A stretch of 64,000 nt of DNA from Amycolatopsis azurea DSM 43854. Lineage in GTDB: Bacteria; Actinomycetota; Actinomycetes; Mycobacteriales; Pseudonocardiaceae. The notes under the pieces are model-generated. The model saw only the letters and a list, made by a program, of their open reading frames with translations. It was not told the DNA's origin and did no database searches. Each line of letters starts with the position of its first letter. The first letter of the stretch is position 1. The position numbers and the translations under genes were made by a program. This document shows positions 15,861-25,332 of the stretch, in pieces. The DNA lies in NCBI RefSeq assembly GCF_001995215.1, contig NZ_MUXN01000010.1, positions 1-64,000 of the forward strand. Direction: 5' to 3'.

Positions 15861-17294
15861 ATGGCCACACGCCTGTTCATCGACGGACAGTGGACCGCCG
15901 CCGGAGGCGGGTCGCTGCCGACGTACGATCCGGCCACGGGCCAGGTGATCGAGGAGGTCGGGACCGCGTCGGCCGCCGACGTGGACGCCGCCGTCGGTGC
16001 CGCCCGTAAGGCACTGAACGACCCCGCCTGGGCGGGACTGCTGCCGGTCCAGCGGGCCGCGCTGCTGTTCAAACTGGCGGCGCTGGTCGACGAGCACCAC
16101 GAGGAGCTCGCCGCGCTCGAAACGCGGGACCAGGGCCAGCCGATCGGGATCTCGCGCCAGGTCAGCGTCACCGGCGCGGCCGAGCACCTGCGGTACTTCG
16201 CGGGCTGGGTGACCAAGATCCAGGGCACCACCAACCCGGTGTCCTTCCCGGACACGCTGCACTACACCCGCCGCGAGCCGGTCGGGGTGAACGCGCTGAT
16301 CACGCCGTGGAACTTCCCGCTCATGATCCTGGTGTGGAAGCTGGCGCCCGCGCTGGCCACCGGCAACACCGTGGTGATCAAGCCCAGCGAGGTCACGCCG
16401 CTGACCAGCATCCGGCTGGTCGAGCTGGTGGAACAGGCCGGGTTCCCGGCGGGGGTGGTCAACCTGGTCACCGGCGACGGCTCGGTGGGCGCGCTGCTGA
16501 GCGGGCACGGCGACGTCGACCACCTGTCCTACACCGGGTCGACCGCGGTCGGGAAGCTGATCACGGCCGCCAGCGCGGAGTCGAACCTCAAACGGCTCAC
16601 CCTCGAACTGGGCGGCAAGGCGCCCAGCATCATCGCCGGGGACGCCGACATCGACGCCGCCGTGGCCGGCAACCTCGCGGGCGCGACGCTGAACAGCGGG
16701 CAGGTCTGTGCCGCGTACACCCGGTTCTTCGTGGACCGCAAGCGCGAACAGGAGTTCGTCGCGAAGCTGGCGGCCGGGCTGGAAGGGCTCAAGCTCGGAC
16801 CGGGTCTGGACGAATCCACCCAGCTCGGGCCCCTGGTGTCCGCGAAGCACCGCGAGCACGTGGACTTCCTCGTCTCGACCGGTCGAGAACAGGGCGCGGA
16901 CCTCGTCACCGGCGGCCAGACCCTCGACCGCGACGGCTACTTCTACCAGCCGACCCTGTTCGCCGGTGTCGCCGACGACATGACGATCATGCGCGAAGAG
17001 ATCTTCGGCCCTGTCCTCGCCGTCACCGCGTACGACGATCAGGACGAGCTGCTGGCCCGCGCGAACGACACCGAATACGGGCTCGCGGCCACCGTGTGGA
17101 CCCGCGATCTCGGCGTCGCGCAGCGGTTCGCCAACGGCATCCGGGCGGGCGCGGTGTTCGTCAACATGCCGCCGATCCCGGACATGGCCGCGCCGTGGGG
17201 CGGGTACAAGGCGTCGGGCTGGGGCCGCGAGATGGGACCGTGGGCCATCGACGCGTACACCGAGATCAAATCAGTCTGGCTGCACTACTCGTGA
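15861..17294 (+). CDS. NAD(P)-dependent aldehyde dehydrogenase
   Basis: This 477-aa enzyme converts an aldehyde to an acid. The family blocks are complete: ITPWNFPLMILVWK, NTVVIKPSEVTPLT, the cofactor loop SYTGSTAVGKLI, general base Glu249 in LELGGKAPS and nucleophile Cys283 in NSGQVCAAYTR, then EEIFGPVL near the C-terminus. A strong GAGGAGG site precedes the ATG at 15861. It is divergent from the GMC oxidoreductase, the likely partner giving alcohol to aldehyde to acid. The stop overlaps the GntR regulator start as GTGA. Confidence 0.93.
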   Translation: MATRLFIDGQWTAAGGGSLPTYDPATGQVIEEVGTASAADVDAAVGAARKALNDPAWAGLLPVQRAALLFKLAALVDEHHEELAALETRDQGQPIGISRQVSVTGAAEHLRYFAGWVTKIQGTTNPVSFPDTLHYTRREPVGVNALITPWNFPLMILVWKLAPALATGNTVVIKPSEVTPLTSIRLVELVEQAGFPAGVVNLVTGDGSVGALLSGHGDVDHLSYTGSTAVGKLITAASAESNLKRLTLELGGKAPSIIAGDADIDAAVAGNLAGATLNSGQVCAAYTRFFVDRKREQEFVAKLAAGLEGLKLGPGLDESTQLGPLVSAKHREHVDFLVSTGREQGADLVTGGQTLDRDGYFYQPTLFAGVADDMTIMREEIFGPVLAVTAYDDQDELLARANDTEYGLAATVWTRDLGVAQRFANGIRAGAVFVNMPPIPDMAAPWGGYKASGWGREMGPWAIDAYTEIKSVWLHYS

Positions 17295-17962
17295 CCACTG
17301 GCGACGCGGTGAACTCGACCCCGAAGAGCAAGTCGCAGATCGCCTACCACTGGATCAAGGCGCGGATCGACGACGGCACCTTCTCCCCCGGCTACCGGCT
17401 GGTGTTCGGGCAGATCGCGCAGGAACTCGGGGTCAGCACCGTGCCCGTCCGCGAGGCGGTCCGGCGGCTGGAGGCCGAAGGGCTGGTGACCTACGAGCAC
17501 AACATCGGCGCGCAGGTCGCGATGGTCGACGAGAGCGACTACCAGCACACCATGCAGACGCTCGCACTGGTCGAGGGCTACGCCGCCGCGCTGGCGGCGC
17601 CGTCCTTGCCCGGCGAGGTGCTCGACGAGGCCAAAGGACTCAACGCCGAGCTGACCGCCTGCCTGGACAACTTCGAGCCGTCGCGGTTCACCGCGCTGAA
17701 CCGCGACTTCCACCGCGTCCTGTTCGGCACCTGCCCCAATCCGCAGGTGCTCGACCTGGTCAACCGCGGCTGGAACCGGCTGGCCGGGCTGCGCACGTCG
17801 ACGTTCAGCTTCGTCCCCGGCCGGGCGCACGAATCCGTGCAGGAGCACCAGAAGATCCTCGATCTGTTCGACCGGAACGCGCCTGCCGGGGAGATCGAAC
17901 TGGCCGTGCGCGAACACCGGCTGACCACCTTGGAGACGTTCCTGGCCTGGCGGCACCCCTAG
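17291..17962 (+). CDS. GntR-family transcriptional regulator with FCD domain
   Basis: The 223-aa protein has an N-terminal winged helix (LGVSTVPVREAVRRLEAEGLV) and an all-helical FCD ligand domain. Metal-binding positions of that domain are visible in LNRDFHRVLFG, EHQKILDLF and REHRLTT. The GTG overlapping the dehydrogenase stop was chosen; a second GTG about 18 bases later is possible. As the only regulator inside the cluster it is the best candidate to bind the CTAC-N4-GTAG palindromes, although these do not look like the classic FadR-type GT-N-AC site. A regulator left of the window is an alternative. Confidence 0.88.
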   Translation: MTTGDAVNSTPKSKSQIAYHWIKARIDDGTFSPGYRLVFGQIAQELGVSTVPVREAVRRLEAEGLVTYEHNIGAQVAMVDESDYQHTMQTLALVEGYAAALAAPSLPGEVLDEAKGLNAELTACLDNFEPSRFTALNRDFHRVLFGTCPNPQVLDLVNRGWNRLAGLRTSTFSFVPGRAHESVQEHQKILDLFDRNAPAGEIELAVREHRLTTLETFLAWRHP

Positions 17963-17969
17963 TCCGGTC

Positions 17970-18869
17970 CTAGGACGGCACGGTCTCCGGCGGCGGGAAC
18001 GCGTAGAAACGCACCGACAGTTCCTTCTCGTCCGCCGCCGGACGCCGTCGACGTCGGCAGTACCGCGTGATCAGTTCGCGGTACTCCGCGTCCAGTTCAC
18101 GGAACTCCTCCTCGGTCAGCCGGGTCGAGGTCCGCTGGGCCGTCGACCACGGACCGAACTCGTCGCGGTGCGCCGCCGCCCACGACAGCAGCGCGACCTC
18201 GTTCGCGTACTTCGCGTCGAGGAACGCGGCGACCCGCTCGCGGTCCGCGCCGTCGTAGTCGTCCGGCCTCGGCTCACGCAGGTCCTGCGGGATCGAGTTC
18301 CAGGTCCCTTTCCGGTCCCTGCGCACGAAACCGTTGTCCTGCAAGGTTTTCAGGCATTCGGCGGCTTCGGCTCGCGCAAGGCCGGTCCGGCCTGCGATCT
18401 CCTCGGCGCTCGCGGGAAGCTCCCTCGTCACCCGCTGGTATCGAGGGTCCTCGCGCAACGCGATGTCGCGCAAGGTCACCGATCGTTTCGGCAGCGCGCT
18501 GCTCAGCAGCCGCCTCGCGGCGAGTGCCAGCAGGACAGCGACCGGGATCTCGACGAACACGGCGAGCGCGACACTCGCCCACCGTTCGGCCGACGTCCAG
18601 CCGAGCATGACGTCGAACCACGCGTCGCAGCACAACATCGCGGCCGTCGCCGACAGCAGCGGCACGGCAGCACGGCGGCGTCGCAACCCGAGCCACGCCC
18701 CGGCCGCGAAGGAAAGCAGGAGGGCGACGTCGAATCCGACCCAGGCCGCGCGCCACTGGCCGGTGTCGTACCGGTCGGGCAGCGTGTGCGCGAGGTAGAC
18801 CGTCCAGGGCACGAGCAAGACCGCCGCGCCGGCGAGCAGCGTCAGCAGCATTCGTCGGATCATGATCAC
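17970..18869 (-). CDS. Membrane protein with C-terminal winged-helix (MarR/ArsR-like) region
   Basis: No named family is recognised. The 299-aa protein begins with about four hydrophobic helices (residues 6-28, 43-63, 68-86, 98-118). After these a basic cytoplasmic part contains a helix-turn-helix-like segment (ELPASAEEIAGRTGLARAEAAECLKTL in two pieces, then GFVRRDRKGTW), and the tail is rich in charged residues. A membrane-anchored DNA-binding or interaction protein is possible. The ATG at 18869 lacks a strong ribosome site and either of two nearby internal ATGs could be used. It converges on the GntR gene with a 7-bp gap. Confidence 0.65.
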   Translation of the reverse strand: MIMIRRMLLTLLAGAAVLLVPWTVYLAHTLPDRYDTGQWRAAWVGFDVALLLSFAAGAWLGLRRRRAAVPLLSATAAMLCCDAWFDVMLGWTSAERWASVALAVFVEIPVAVLLALAARRLLSSALPKRSVTLRDIALREDPRYQRVTRELPASAEEIAGRTGLARAEAAECLKTLQDNGFVRRDRKGTWNSIPQDLREPRPDDYDGADRERVAAFLDAKYANEVALLSWAAAHRDEFGPWSTAQRTSTRLTEEEFRELDAEYRELITRYCRRRRRPAADEKELSVRFYAFPPPETVPS

Positions 18870-18996
18870 GACGTTAGGAGTGGGGCGGTCCTCAGGACAT
18901 CCGGGCTTTTCCCTGGTCCTGCCTCAGGGTCCGCCGACCGGACCAACTTGGGCGAAACGCGCACGCCGCCGCGTCCCACCTGGTCAGAATCGGTCC

Positions 18997-20382
18997 ATGC
19001 GATCGAAAACGCTCGTCCTCGCCGCGATCGTCGCTCTGTCGGCCGGGCTCGCCGGGCCGGCCACCGCCGTCGCCGCGGGCCCACGCCTGGAGGATCCCCG
19101 GCCCTGCGCGCACGACGCGCGCTTCACCTGCTCGACGTTGACCGTGCCGCTCGACCATCGCGGCCGCACACCCGGCACGCTGAAACTCCAGGTCGCCACC
19201 GCGAACAACGCGGACGCGCCGAAGGGTGTGCTGCTGTTCCTCACCGGTGGCCCGGGACAACCCGGCGTCCCGTTCAGCGCCAGGCTGTCCGACCGGATGC
19301 CGGAGGTGTTCAAGGACCACCGGCTGGTGATGATCGACCAGCGCGGCACCGGCGCGAACGCGCTCGACTGCCCCGAACTGCAGGCCCAGGTCGGCAGTTC
19401 CGACATCGAACCGCCGACCCGCGAGGCGGTGACCGGCTGCGCCGCCGCGCTCGGCGACAAGGCCCGGTTCCACAGTAGCGATGCGACGGTCGCCGACCTC
19501 GATCTGCTCCGCCGCGCCCTCGGAGTACGGAAAATGGTGGTGGACGGGGTTTCCTACGGTTCGTTCACCGCGGCGCGGTACGCGATCGCCCATCCGCGGA
19601 ACGTCTCGAAGGTGATCCTCGATTCGGTGGTCCCCCACCACGCGACAGTCGATCAGTCGCTGTACCTCGCAGGATTGAAGGCGACCGCGCGGGTGCTGCG
19701 CGATGCCTGTGCCAAGCCACCCGCGTGCGGCTCCGATCCGGCCGAGGACCTCGCGTGGCTGGTCCGGAACCGTGACACCGCGGCCGGGGTCGCGCTGTTC
19801 GACATGATCGTCACCTACGAGTTCGTCGACCCGACCTATCGGGACCCGTCGGCACTGGGGACCGACCTGATCACCGCGCTCCGTGCCGCGCGCGGCGGCG
19901 ACACCGCGAAACTCGACTCACTGCTGCGAAATCTCGCTTCCGGCGGAGATCCGCTCGCCTCGTTCAGCTCAGGCCTGCACGCGGCGACCCTGTGCTCCGA
20001 CATGCGCTTCCCCTGGGGCGACGCCGGAACACCGGGCTTCCTCCGCGAGCCACGGGTGAAACTGGCCGAGAAACGCCTGAGCGCGCGGGACACGTGGCCG
20101 TTCAGCCCGGCCGTCGCGACCGGCGTGGGGTTCGTCCGGACCTGCCTGCCTTGGCCCGTCGTGCCGCCGAATTCGAACCCGGCCGGGAAGCTCCCGGACG
20201 TCCCGGTGCTGCTGCTCAACGGCGACCGCGACCTGTCGACGCCGATGGAGTGGGCGTACGAGGAAGCGAAGGTGGCGCCGCAGGGGAAGGTCGTGATCGT
20301 CGAGGGGGCGGCGCATTCGATTCAGAACCGGGAGCCGGGTGAGGCCGGGAGGAAGGCCGTGGCGGAGTTCCTCGCCGGATGA
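18997..20382 (+). CDS. Secreted alpha/beta hydrolase, tripeptidyl aminopeptidase-like
   Basis: This 461-aa exported protein belongs to the actinobacterial family of secreted proline iminopeptidase / tripeptidyl aminopeptidase-type hydrolases. It has a signal peptide (helix AAIVALSAGLAGPATAVAA), a catalytic nucleophile in VDGVSYGSFTA, an acid in LLNGDRDLSTP and a His in EGAAHSIQ. GGPGQPG and DQRGTGAN are typical early motifs. Cysteines around LDCPEL, TGCAAA and ATLCSDM may form disulfides. Longer in-frame starts precede the signal peptide and are unlikely. It probably releases N-terminal peptides outside the cell, with esterase activity as an alternative. It is divergent from the membrane/winged-helix gene. 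Confidence 0.85.
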   Translation: MRSKTLVLAAIVALSAGLAGPATAVAAGPRLEDPRPCAHDARFTCSTLTVPLDHRGRTPGTLKLQVATANNADAPKGVLLFLTGGPGQPGVPFSARLSDRMPEVFKDHRLVMIDQRGTGANALDCPELQAQVGSSDIEPPTREAVTGCAAALGDKARFHSSDATVADLDLLRRALGVRKMVVDGVSYGSFTAARYAIAHPRNVSKVILDSVVPHHATVDQSLYLAGLKATARVLRDACAKPPACGSDPAEDLAWLVRNRDTAAGVALFDMIVTYEFVDPTYRDPSALGTDLITALRAARGGDTAKLDSLLRNLASGGDPLASFSSGLHAATLCSDMRFPWGDAGTPGFLREPRVKLAEKRLSARDTWPFSPAVATGVGFVRTCLPWPVVPPNSNPAGKLPDVPVLLLNGDRDLSTPMEWAYEEAKVAPQGKVVIVEGAAHSIQNREPGEAGRKAVAEFLAG

Positions 20383-20406
20383 GGCGTCCGGTCTCGTGAG
20401 CGGTGA

Positions 20407-20553
20407 GGACTCGTGTGATCAGACAGCGAACTCACGTGATCAGACGCGGAACTCGCGTGATTGGAGGCGGAACTCGCGTGATTGCACGGCGAACTCACGT
20501 GATCAGGCGGACGACACGTGTGTTCGGAGGGACGGCTCTCGCGTGGCTGAGTC
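20407..20553. repeat. 21-bp tandem repeat array (seven diverged units)
   Basis: Seven consecutive 21-bp units share the core GAACTCGCGTGATTG with a variable 6-7 bp tail. The first starts at 20407 and the last ends at 20553. Because 21 is a multiple of three, all frames are open and give heptapeptide-repeat shadow translations, but no start, ribosome site or codon bias supports coding. A related inverted set lies at 34041-34167. Confidence 0.8.
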
Positions 20554-20728
20554 GTGCCGCGAGTTGTCCGTCCGGACACGCGAGACAGCCGGACGGTTTC
20601 GATACCGGCGCTTGCTCACATCGGCGGACGTGAAGGTCTAGTTTCCTCGGCTGAGCCGAGCGAAGGGGTCCTTCACGCGCAGCCGCCGTGGCTGCTGGGG
20701 TATCCGGGGCGAACGTGGCGATCCGCGA

Positions 20729-20783
20729 GTCCGTGAAGGCCTCCTTCCCTACCTTCAGGGTAGGCAAGGAGGCCTTCACGGAC
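20729..20783. terminator. Strong hairpin in the repeat-rich gap
   Basis: GTCCGTGAAGGCCTCCTT (20729-20746) pairs with 20766-20783 over 18 bp. After one mismatch the stem continues with CCTACC/GGTAGG around a 5-nt loop. The arm GTGAAGGCC-CCTTCC is also the core of the hairpin at 33349-33403. It may terminate readthrough from the secreted hydrolase gene. Confidence 0.6.
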
Positions 20784-20826
20784 CGGACTCGCGACCGACC
20801 GCAGCCGGAATCCAGTAGGCGTCTGG

Positions 20827-21144
20827 TCTCGTGAGTGGTGAGAACGGTTCTAGCGGACTCGTATTTACTTACCCATTGGTGTGGCCGGCAGTCGCGTGTG
20901 GAGGTTTTGGGACGTTGAACGCCCGGAATCTTCCCCCGTCACCTCGTCTGCCACCGGACGTGACCGGCACGGCCTTGATCAACGGAGGATCGGGGACGGT
21001 GAGCGTCCCGGATCCTCCGTTGATCAAGATCCGAAGCTGGGCGACATCGTCGAGCCCGGCGACCGCCGAACCGCCACCCTCGCGCAGATCAGGCGTGGGT
21101 AGGTAAACACCGGTCCGCTCTAACCGTCCTCACCACTCACGAGG
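20827..21144. mobile_element. MITE-like element with ~49-bp terminal inverted repeats
   Basis: The ends 20827-20875 and 21096-21144 are inverted copies over about 49 bp with roughly eight mismatches. The interior has no plausible gene but contains a second inverted repeat: 20974-20998 pairs with 21004-21028 (25 bp, one mismatch, 5-nt loop). No target-site duplication is obvious and no transposase is nearby. A structured RNA or old repeat remnant is the alternative. Between it and the secreted hydrolase, 20554-20728 shows nothing else recognisable. Confidence 0.5.
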
Positions 21145-21183
21145 CTTGAGTCTCCACCCACTGGAGGCTTTACCGTCACTCCC

Positions 21184-22092
21184 ATGACGATCAAGGTCCT
21201 CGACACCTACCCCGCGATGCGCGAGATCCTGCGCGCGCCGCTGGCGGACCGCGCCGCCCTGTTCAAGGCGATGGCCGAACCCGCCGCCGGCATGTACCGC
21301 TACTTCCCCGGCGAGGTCGACCTCGTCGCGATGCACACGATGAGTTCCGGTTTCCCGCTCGACCGCGACGAAGAACGCTGCCTCGAAGCGCTCGAAGCCC
21401 TGCATGAGGCCGACGCCTGGAACCGCATCCAGCGGGCGCTCGACGACGCCCTCGCCGTGCAGCTCGCGGCGACGCCCGGGCTCGCGGTGCCGGACATCAC
21501 CGTCCTCACCGTGCTGGGTGATCCCGGCGACGCGCACTTCATGGGCCCGAACCTGGGGATGACCGCGAACGGCAGCGTGTCCGGCTACATCCACCTCAAC
21601 TTCTGGCCGTATCCGGAGAACCTGGCGCGGCTGGAGGCCACGGCGGTCCACGAGCTGAACCACAACCTCCGCTACAGCCCCGGCGGGGTGATCTGGGATC
21701 CGGCGACGGTCACCGTCGGCGAGCAGATCGTGTCCGAAGGGCTGGCCGACGCGTTCGCCCGCCAGTTGTACGGCGACGAACTCGGGTACGCCCGCATCGG
21801 CGTGCCGCAGCTGGACGACGACGCGGTGTTCGCGAAGGTCGTCTCCGGGCTGGAGATCACCGGCATGCAGAACTTCACCGCCTGGGTGCACGGCGACGAG
21901 ACCGCCGCCCGCTACGGCGGCACTCCCGTCGGCCTGCCGACCGGCGCCGGGTACGCGGCCGGCAACCGCCTCGTCGACGCCTACCTGGCGGCGACGGGAC
22001 GCACCGCCGCGGAGGCCCTGCTGGCGGACCGCCGCGACGTCATCGACACCGCGCTCGCCTGGAATCGTGCACCGAACACCCCGACGACCTAG
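21184..22092 (+). CDS. Predicted zinc metalloprotease, DUF2268-like
   Basis: The 302-aa cytoplasmic protein carries an HExxH zinc-binding helix in AVHELNHNLRYS and a downstream Glu in SEGLADAFARQLYG, the layout of the DUF2268 (predicted Zn-dependent protease) family. The earlier half is helical with no signal peptide. The ATG at 21184 is the first good start after the repeat block; the ribosome site is weak. Substrate and role are unknown. It is followed 49 bp later by the NTF2-like gene and may be cotranscribed with it. Confidence 0.75.
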   Translation: MTIKVLDTYPAMREILRAPLADRAALFKAMAEPAAGMYRYFPGEVDLVAMHTMSSGFPLDRDEERCLEALEALHEADAWNRIQRALDDALAVQLAATPGLAVPDITVLTVLGDPGDAHFMGPNLGMTANGSVSGYIHLNFWPYPENLARLEATAVHELNHNLRYSPGGVIWDPATVTVGEQIVSEGLADAFARQLYGDELGYARIGVPQLDDDAVFAKVVSGLEITGMQNFTAWVHGDETAARYGGTPVGLPTGAGYAAGNRLVDAYLAATGRTAAEALLADRRDVIDTALAWNRAPNTPTT

Positions 22093-22141
22093 ATACTCGC
22101 GGTTGGCCCGACCAGAACCGAACGAGTGAACAGGAGCGGGT

Positions 22142-22537
22142 ATGACCGACGATGTGGCCGGCCAGGTGATCAAGGCCGAGCAGGATCGGATCCGATGTCT
22201 CCTCGACGTGGATCGCGAAACCTACGACCGCTTGCACGCCGAGGAGTACCGGTTGTGCAGCCCGACCGGCACCGTGTGGACGAAGGCCGAATACCTCGAA
22301 CTCCTCACCACCGGGCGGGTCGCCTACCGGGAACTGGAGCTGATCGGCGACGTCGACGCCATCGTCGGCACCGACGTCGTCGTCCTCCGCTACCGGTGCG
22401 TCATCGAACTCACCGTCGACGGCGCGGACATCCCGCGGCACGACGCCTGGCACACCGACGTCTACACCGATGCCGGCGGCACGTGGCGTTGTGCCTGGTC
22501 ACAAGCCACCGGCATCATGGACCTTCCGTCGACCTAG
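22142..22537 (+). CDS. NTF2-like (DUF4440/SnoaL-type) small protein
   Basis: The 131-aa single-domain protein has the features of the SnoaL/DUF4440 branch of the NTF2 fold: an N-terminal helix, [32 protein letters not shown], and final strands ending [11 protein letters not shown]. Such proteins are small-molecule isomerases, dehydratases or binding proteins. An AGGAGCGGG site precedes the ATG. Its stop TAG shares the CTAG palindrome with the stop codon of the convergent surface-protein gene, a 4-bp overlap. Function cannot be assigned. Confidence 0.78.
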   Translation: MTDDVAGQVIKAEQDRIRCLLDVDRETYDRLHAEEYRLCSPTGTVWTKAEYLELLTTGRVAYRELELIGDVDAIVGTDVVVLRYRCVIELTVDGADIPRHDAWHTDVYTDAGGTWRCAWSQATGIMDLPST

Positions 22538-24192
22538 GATTCGCGACGCCTCGACCGGATCGTGAGGGCCACCAGCGCGCCACCGAGCAGCAGCAGGAAA
22601 CCGCCGGTGACCAGCAGACCGCGGATCTCGCTGCCGGTCGAGGCCAGCGGTCCGCTGTCGGTCGGCCCGCCCCCCGGAGTGGTCGCGCCCGGCTGACCCG
22701 GTGTCGTGTACGTGGTCACTCCGGGTCCCGGTGTCGTGCTCGACGAACTGCTCGTGGTCGGCGCGCTGCTGCTGGACGACGCGTTGCTCGAACTGGTCGG
22801 ACTCGACGAGGTAGTGGCACTGCTGCTCGACGAGGTACTGCTCGAGGACGTCGGGCTGGACGAAGAGCTGCTTGACGTGCTGCTGCTCGACGTGGTGCTC
22901 GTCTGGCTCGACGACGTGGTCGACGTCGGCGTGGTGGAGGTCGACGTTGTCGAGGTCGGCGAGCTGGACGTCGAAGTCGGCGAGGTCGAGCTGCTGGTCG
23001 TGGTCGAACTGCTGCTCGTCGGCGAGCTGCTCGTCGTGGTCGGGCTCGTCGAGCTGGACGACGAGGACGACGAGGACGACGTGGAGGTCGAGGTCGAACT
23101 GCTCGGCGTCGTGGTCGGCGTGCTGCCGCATTCGGGCAGGTCGCCGGTGAACGGGTAGGCGTGGAACTCCTGCCCGCCACCACCGGCGGCCTCGGAGCTA
23201 TGCACCAGCGAACCCGTGGTGAAGAAGCGGCCGTTCATGCCGGACGCGGTGACGGTCGCGGTGCTGCCCGGCTCGCCGATCAGCACGCTGCCCTGGAACT
23301 GGGCGCCACCGGCGATCTTCACCTTGGTGGCGTCCGGGAAGTTCCACAGGAGCCGTTCCCGCAGTTTGTTCAGCGGGTCCTGGTCGTTCAGGTCACCCGT
23401 GTAGGTGTTGATCGTCCGGGCGGCCCCCACCATGTTGACCAGGATCGTCGCCCCGGCCGGGATGCCCTCGAATTCGATCCCCTGCATACCGCCGGTGCCG
23501 CCGGTCAGGTCGAAGTCGACGTTGAACACCTGCAGCGCGGCTTTCCCGTCCCCGGTGAACAGGGTGCGGTAGCCCTGGTTGACCGCGGTGCCGGTGGCCG
23601 GCCGCGGCGTGGTGCCTTCCCTGGCGTAGCACTTGCTCGCCACCTGAAGATCCTCGCGCAGGCCCACGTAGGGTTTCGCCGCGTCGGGGTCTTTTTCGAG
23701 CGTGCCGACCACCGTCCCGGTGACGGTTCCCGCGTGCCGGACGACGCCGCCGTCGGCGAGCAGCCGCTGGTCCGCCGCGACGCTGACATCGCCACCGGTG
23801 GTCAGGAAATCGGCGCCGTCCGGCGGCGGGACCCGTGATCCGACACCGGCGATACCGACGTTGTAGATGGCGGAGGCGCCCTCACGTTTCGCCATGTCGA
23901 AATTGCCGAGGACGACGACTCGTCCTTCGGCTTCCGCCGCCGCTTCGCGTACCTGGAATTCGCCGCCGACGTAAACATTGATGCCGTTGTCCCGGCCGGC
24001 GTAGTCCTCGTTGTTCACCGGCGGGTATGTGCCGGGGCAGGCGGAACCCACGCACGGTCCCAGTCCGCCCGGCAAAGGGGCGGCGACCGCGCCGTCGGCG
24101 ACCACGAGGGTGGCCACGCACACCGCAGCGGCGGCACCGGCAGAAATGGAGGCGAATCGCCTTGCACGCATGAGGGCGATTCTCATGCCCAT
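22534..24192 (-). CDS. Sortase-anchored choice-of-anchor A family surface protein
   Basis: The protein of about 552 aa is exported and wall-attached. A signal peptide ends near AVAA before PLPGG. The choice-of-anchor A domain follows ([69 protein letters not shown]). Residues about 355-490 are an almost pure Ser/Thr stalk. The C-terminus has LASTG (class E sortase motif), a hydrophobic helix and RSRRRES. Starts at 24192 or 24186 are equally possible because no clear ribosome site is visible. It is likely a wall-spanning stalk with an adhesive head. Its regulator may be the XRE gene upstream. Confidence 0.85.
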   Translation of the reverse strand: MGMRIALMRARRFASISAGAAAAVCVATLVVADGAVAAPLPGGLGPCVGSACPGTYPPVNNEDYAGRDNGINVYVGGEFQVREAAAEAEGRVVVLGNFDMAKREGASAIYNVGIAGVGSRVPPPDGADFLTTGGDVSVAADQRLLADGGVVRHAGTVTGTVVGTLEKDPDAAKPYVGLREDLQVASKCYAREGTTPRPATGTAVNQGYRTLFTGDGKAALQVFNVDFDLTGGTGGMQGIEFEGIPAGATILVNMVGAARTINTYTGDLNDQDPLNKLRERLLWNFPDATKVKIAGGAQFQGSVLIGEPGSTATVTASGMNGRFFTTGSLVHSSEAAGGGGQEFHAYPFTGDLPECGSTPTTTPSSSTSTSTSSSSSSSSSSTSPTTTSSSPTSSSSTTTSSSTSPTSTSSSPTSTTSTSTTPTSTTSSSQTSTTSSSSTSSSSSSSPTSSSSTSSSSSATTSSSPTSSSNASSSSSAPTTSSSSSTTPGPGVTTYTTPGQPGATTPGGGPTDSGPLASTGSEIRGLLVTGGFLLLLGGALVALTIRSRRRES

Positions 24193-24242
24193 CGACCGGA
24201 TGAACACAATCGGAATCCGGAAATACCCCCGTCCGGGTGGTT

Positions 24243-25142
24243 TCAGGTCCAGCTCCACCGAATTCCGTATTGCCCGGGAAGCGGGTCGAGGGTGATGAAC
24301 TGAAAAGTGGAGTTCCCCTGGTCGAAGGTCATCTCTCCGCGTTCTTCCGGTGGTGTGGCGCAGCGCGACTGGAAGAACGCGGCGCATCGCCGTGGCAGAC
24401 AGTCCGGATCGAACGCGATGCTCAACGCCAGTTCCCTCGCGGGCCGGAAGATGGCCATCTGAGCGTGCTTCCCGGTCTGCCCCGGCGGGAACCGGACGCC
24501 GAACGCCACGAAAGCCAGCTCTCCCGCGGCCAGGGTCCGATCCAGCGTGAATTCGAAGGCGCAGGTGGACGACGGGACGTCGGCGCGGAACCGCGAAATA
24601 CGGCAGCCCTCGGTGAACAGCACCACCGGTTCCCTGGTGAGACTGGAGCAGCGGTTCACGAACAGGAACCGGGAAGTGCCGTCGTGATCGGCGCGGATCA
24701 GGCGACGGACCCGCATCGACTCTTCGCGACCGTCGCCGTCGACACGGAACGACACGTATTGCGAGATCCGGTGTGGAGTGTCGAGATCCTCCGGGGTCGC
24801 GTCCACTTTGGCCAACGCGCGCGCGAACGTCTCCGGATGGCGCCATACCTGGTCGTAGGCCACAGATCGGAGGTGCACCTTGCCGCGCGGCCGCCGCGGT
24901 CCCAGCAGGCCGGTGAACGTTTCGGGCCGCTGACCGAGAATCGCCTCCAGTGCGGTGACGGCCGCGAGCGAACTGGCCCGCTCGGGCCGGTTCTCGCCGT
25001 TCTGCCAGTAACTGAGCGCGCTGATGCTGACCGGCGTCTCCCTGGCGCGCAGACGACGGCTGATCTCGTTGAGACTCAGCCCGCTGCGCTCGATCGCGGC
25101 GCGCAGAGCGGCTCCGAATTCCGCCGGAACGGTGCTCGTCAT
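24243..25142 (-). CDS. XRE-family HTH regulator with large C-terminal domain
   Basis: The 299-aa protein has an N-terminal helix-turn-helix (residues about 8-70: [28 protein letters not shown] in parts) of the Cro/C1 type. It continues with an unassigned domain with [30 protein letters not shown] and repeated Cys. Similar actinobacterial proteins pair an XRE domain with a sensory region. Its stop is 50 bp from the surface-protein start, so both may be one leftward unit. No clear ribosome site precedes the ATG. The regulated genes are unknown. Confidence 0.7.
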   Translation of the reverse strand: MTSTVPAEFGAALRAAIERSGLSLNEISRRLRARETPVSISALSYWQNGENRPERASSLAAVTALEAILGQRPETFTGLLGPRRPRGKVHLRSVAYDQVWRHPETFARALAKVDATPEDLDTPHRISQYVSFRVDGDGREESMRVRRLIRADHDGTSRFLFVNRCSSLTREPVVLFTEGCRISRFRADVPSSTCAFEFTLDRTLAAGELAFVAFGVRFPPGQTGKHAQMAIFRPARELALSIAFDPDCLPRRCAAFFQSRCATPPEERGEMTFDQGNSTFQFITLDPLPGQYGIRWSWT

Positions 25143-25332
25143 GAAGGCGAAGCGTACTGCCCGAAACGCCCGACTTTCGTCGGGTGAAACCTGGTCCGTT
25201 CAGAGTTGTCCAGCGTCCAGAACGGCTTTTCGTTGACGACGGCCCGGCCGTGATTAGGGTCGGAAGAATCCTGGAATTCCCTGCATATTCCCGAATTGAT
25301 CGTCGTCCCTGCATAGCCGGAAGAGGATTCCC

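Noticed and set aside
20407..20553. CRISPR-like spaced repeats
   Set aside because: Units are contiguous with no unique spacers of constant length, cores diverge and no cas gene is nearby.
20322..20640. Heptapeptide-repeat small proteins in several frames
   Set aside because: They are translations of the 21-bp DNA repeat; all frames are open, with no ribosome site or typical codon use.
22706..23158. Val/Leu/Asp-rich rightward protein
   Set aside because: It is the antisense of the Ser/Thr stalk of the sortase-anchored protein.
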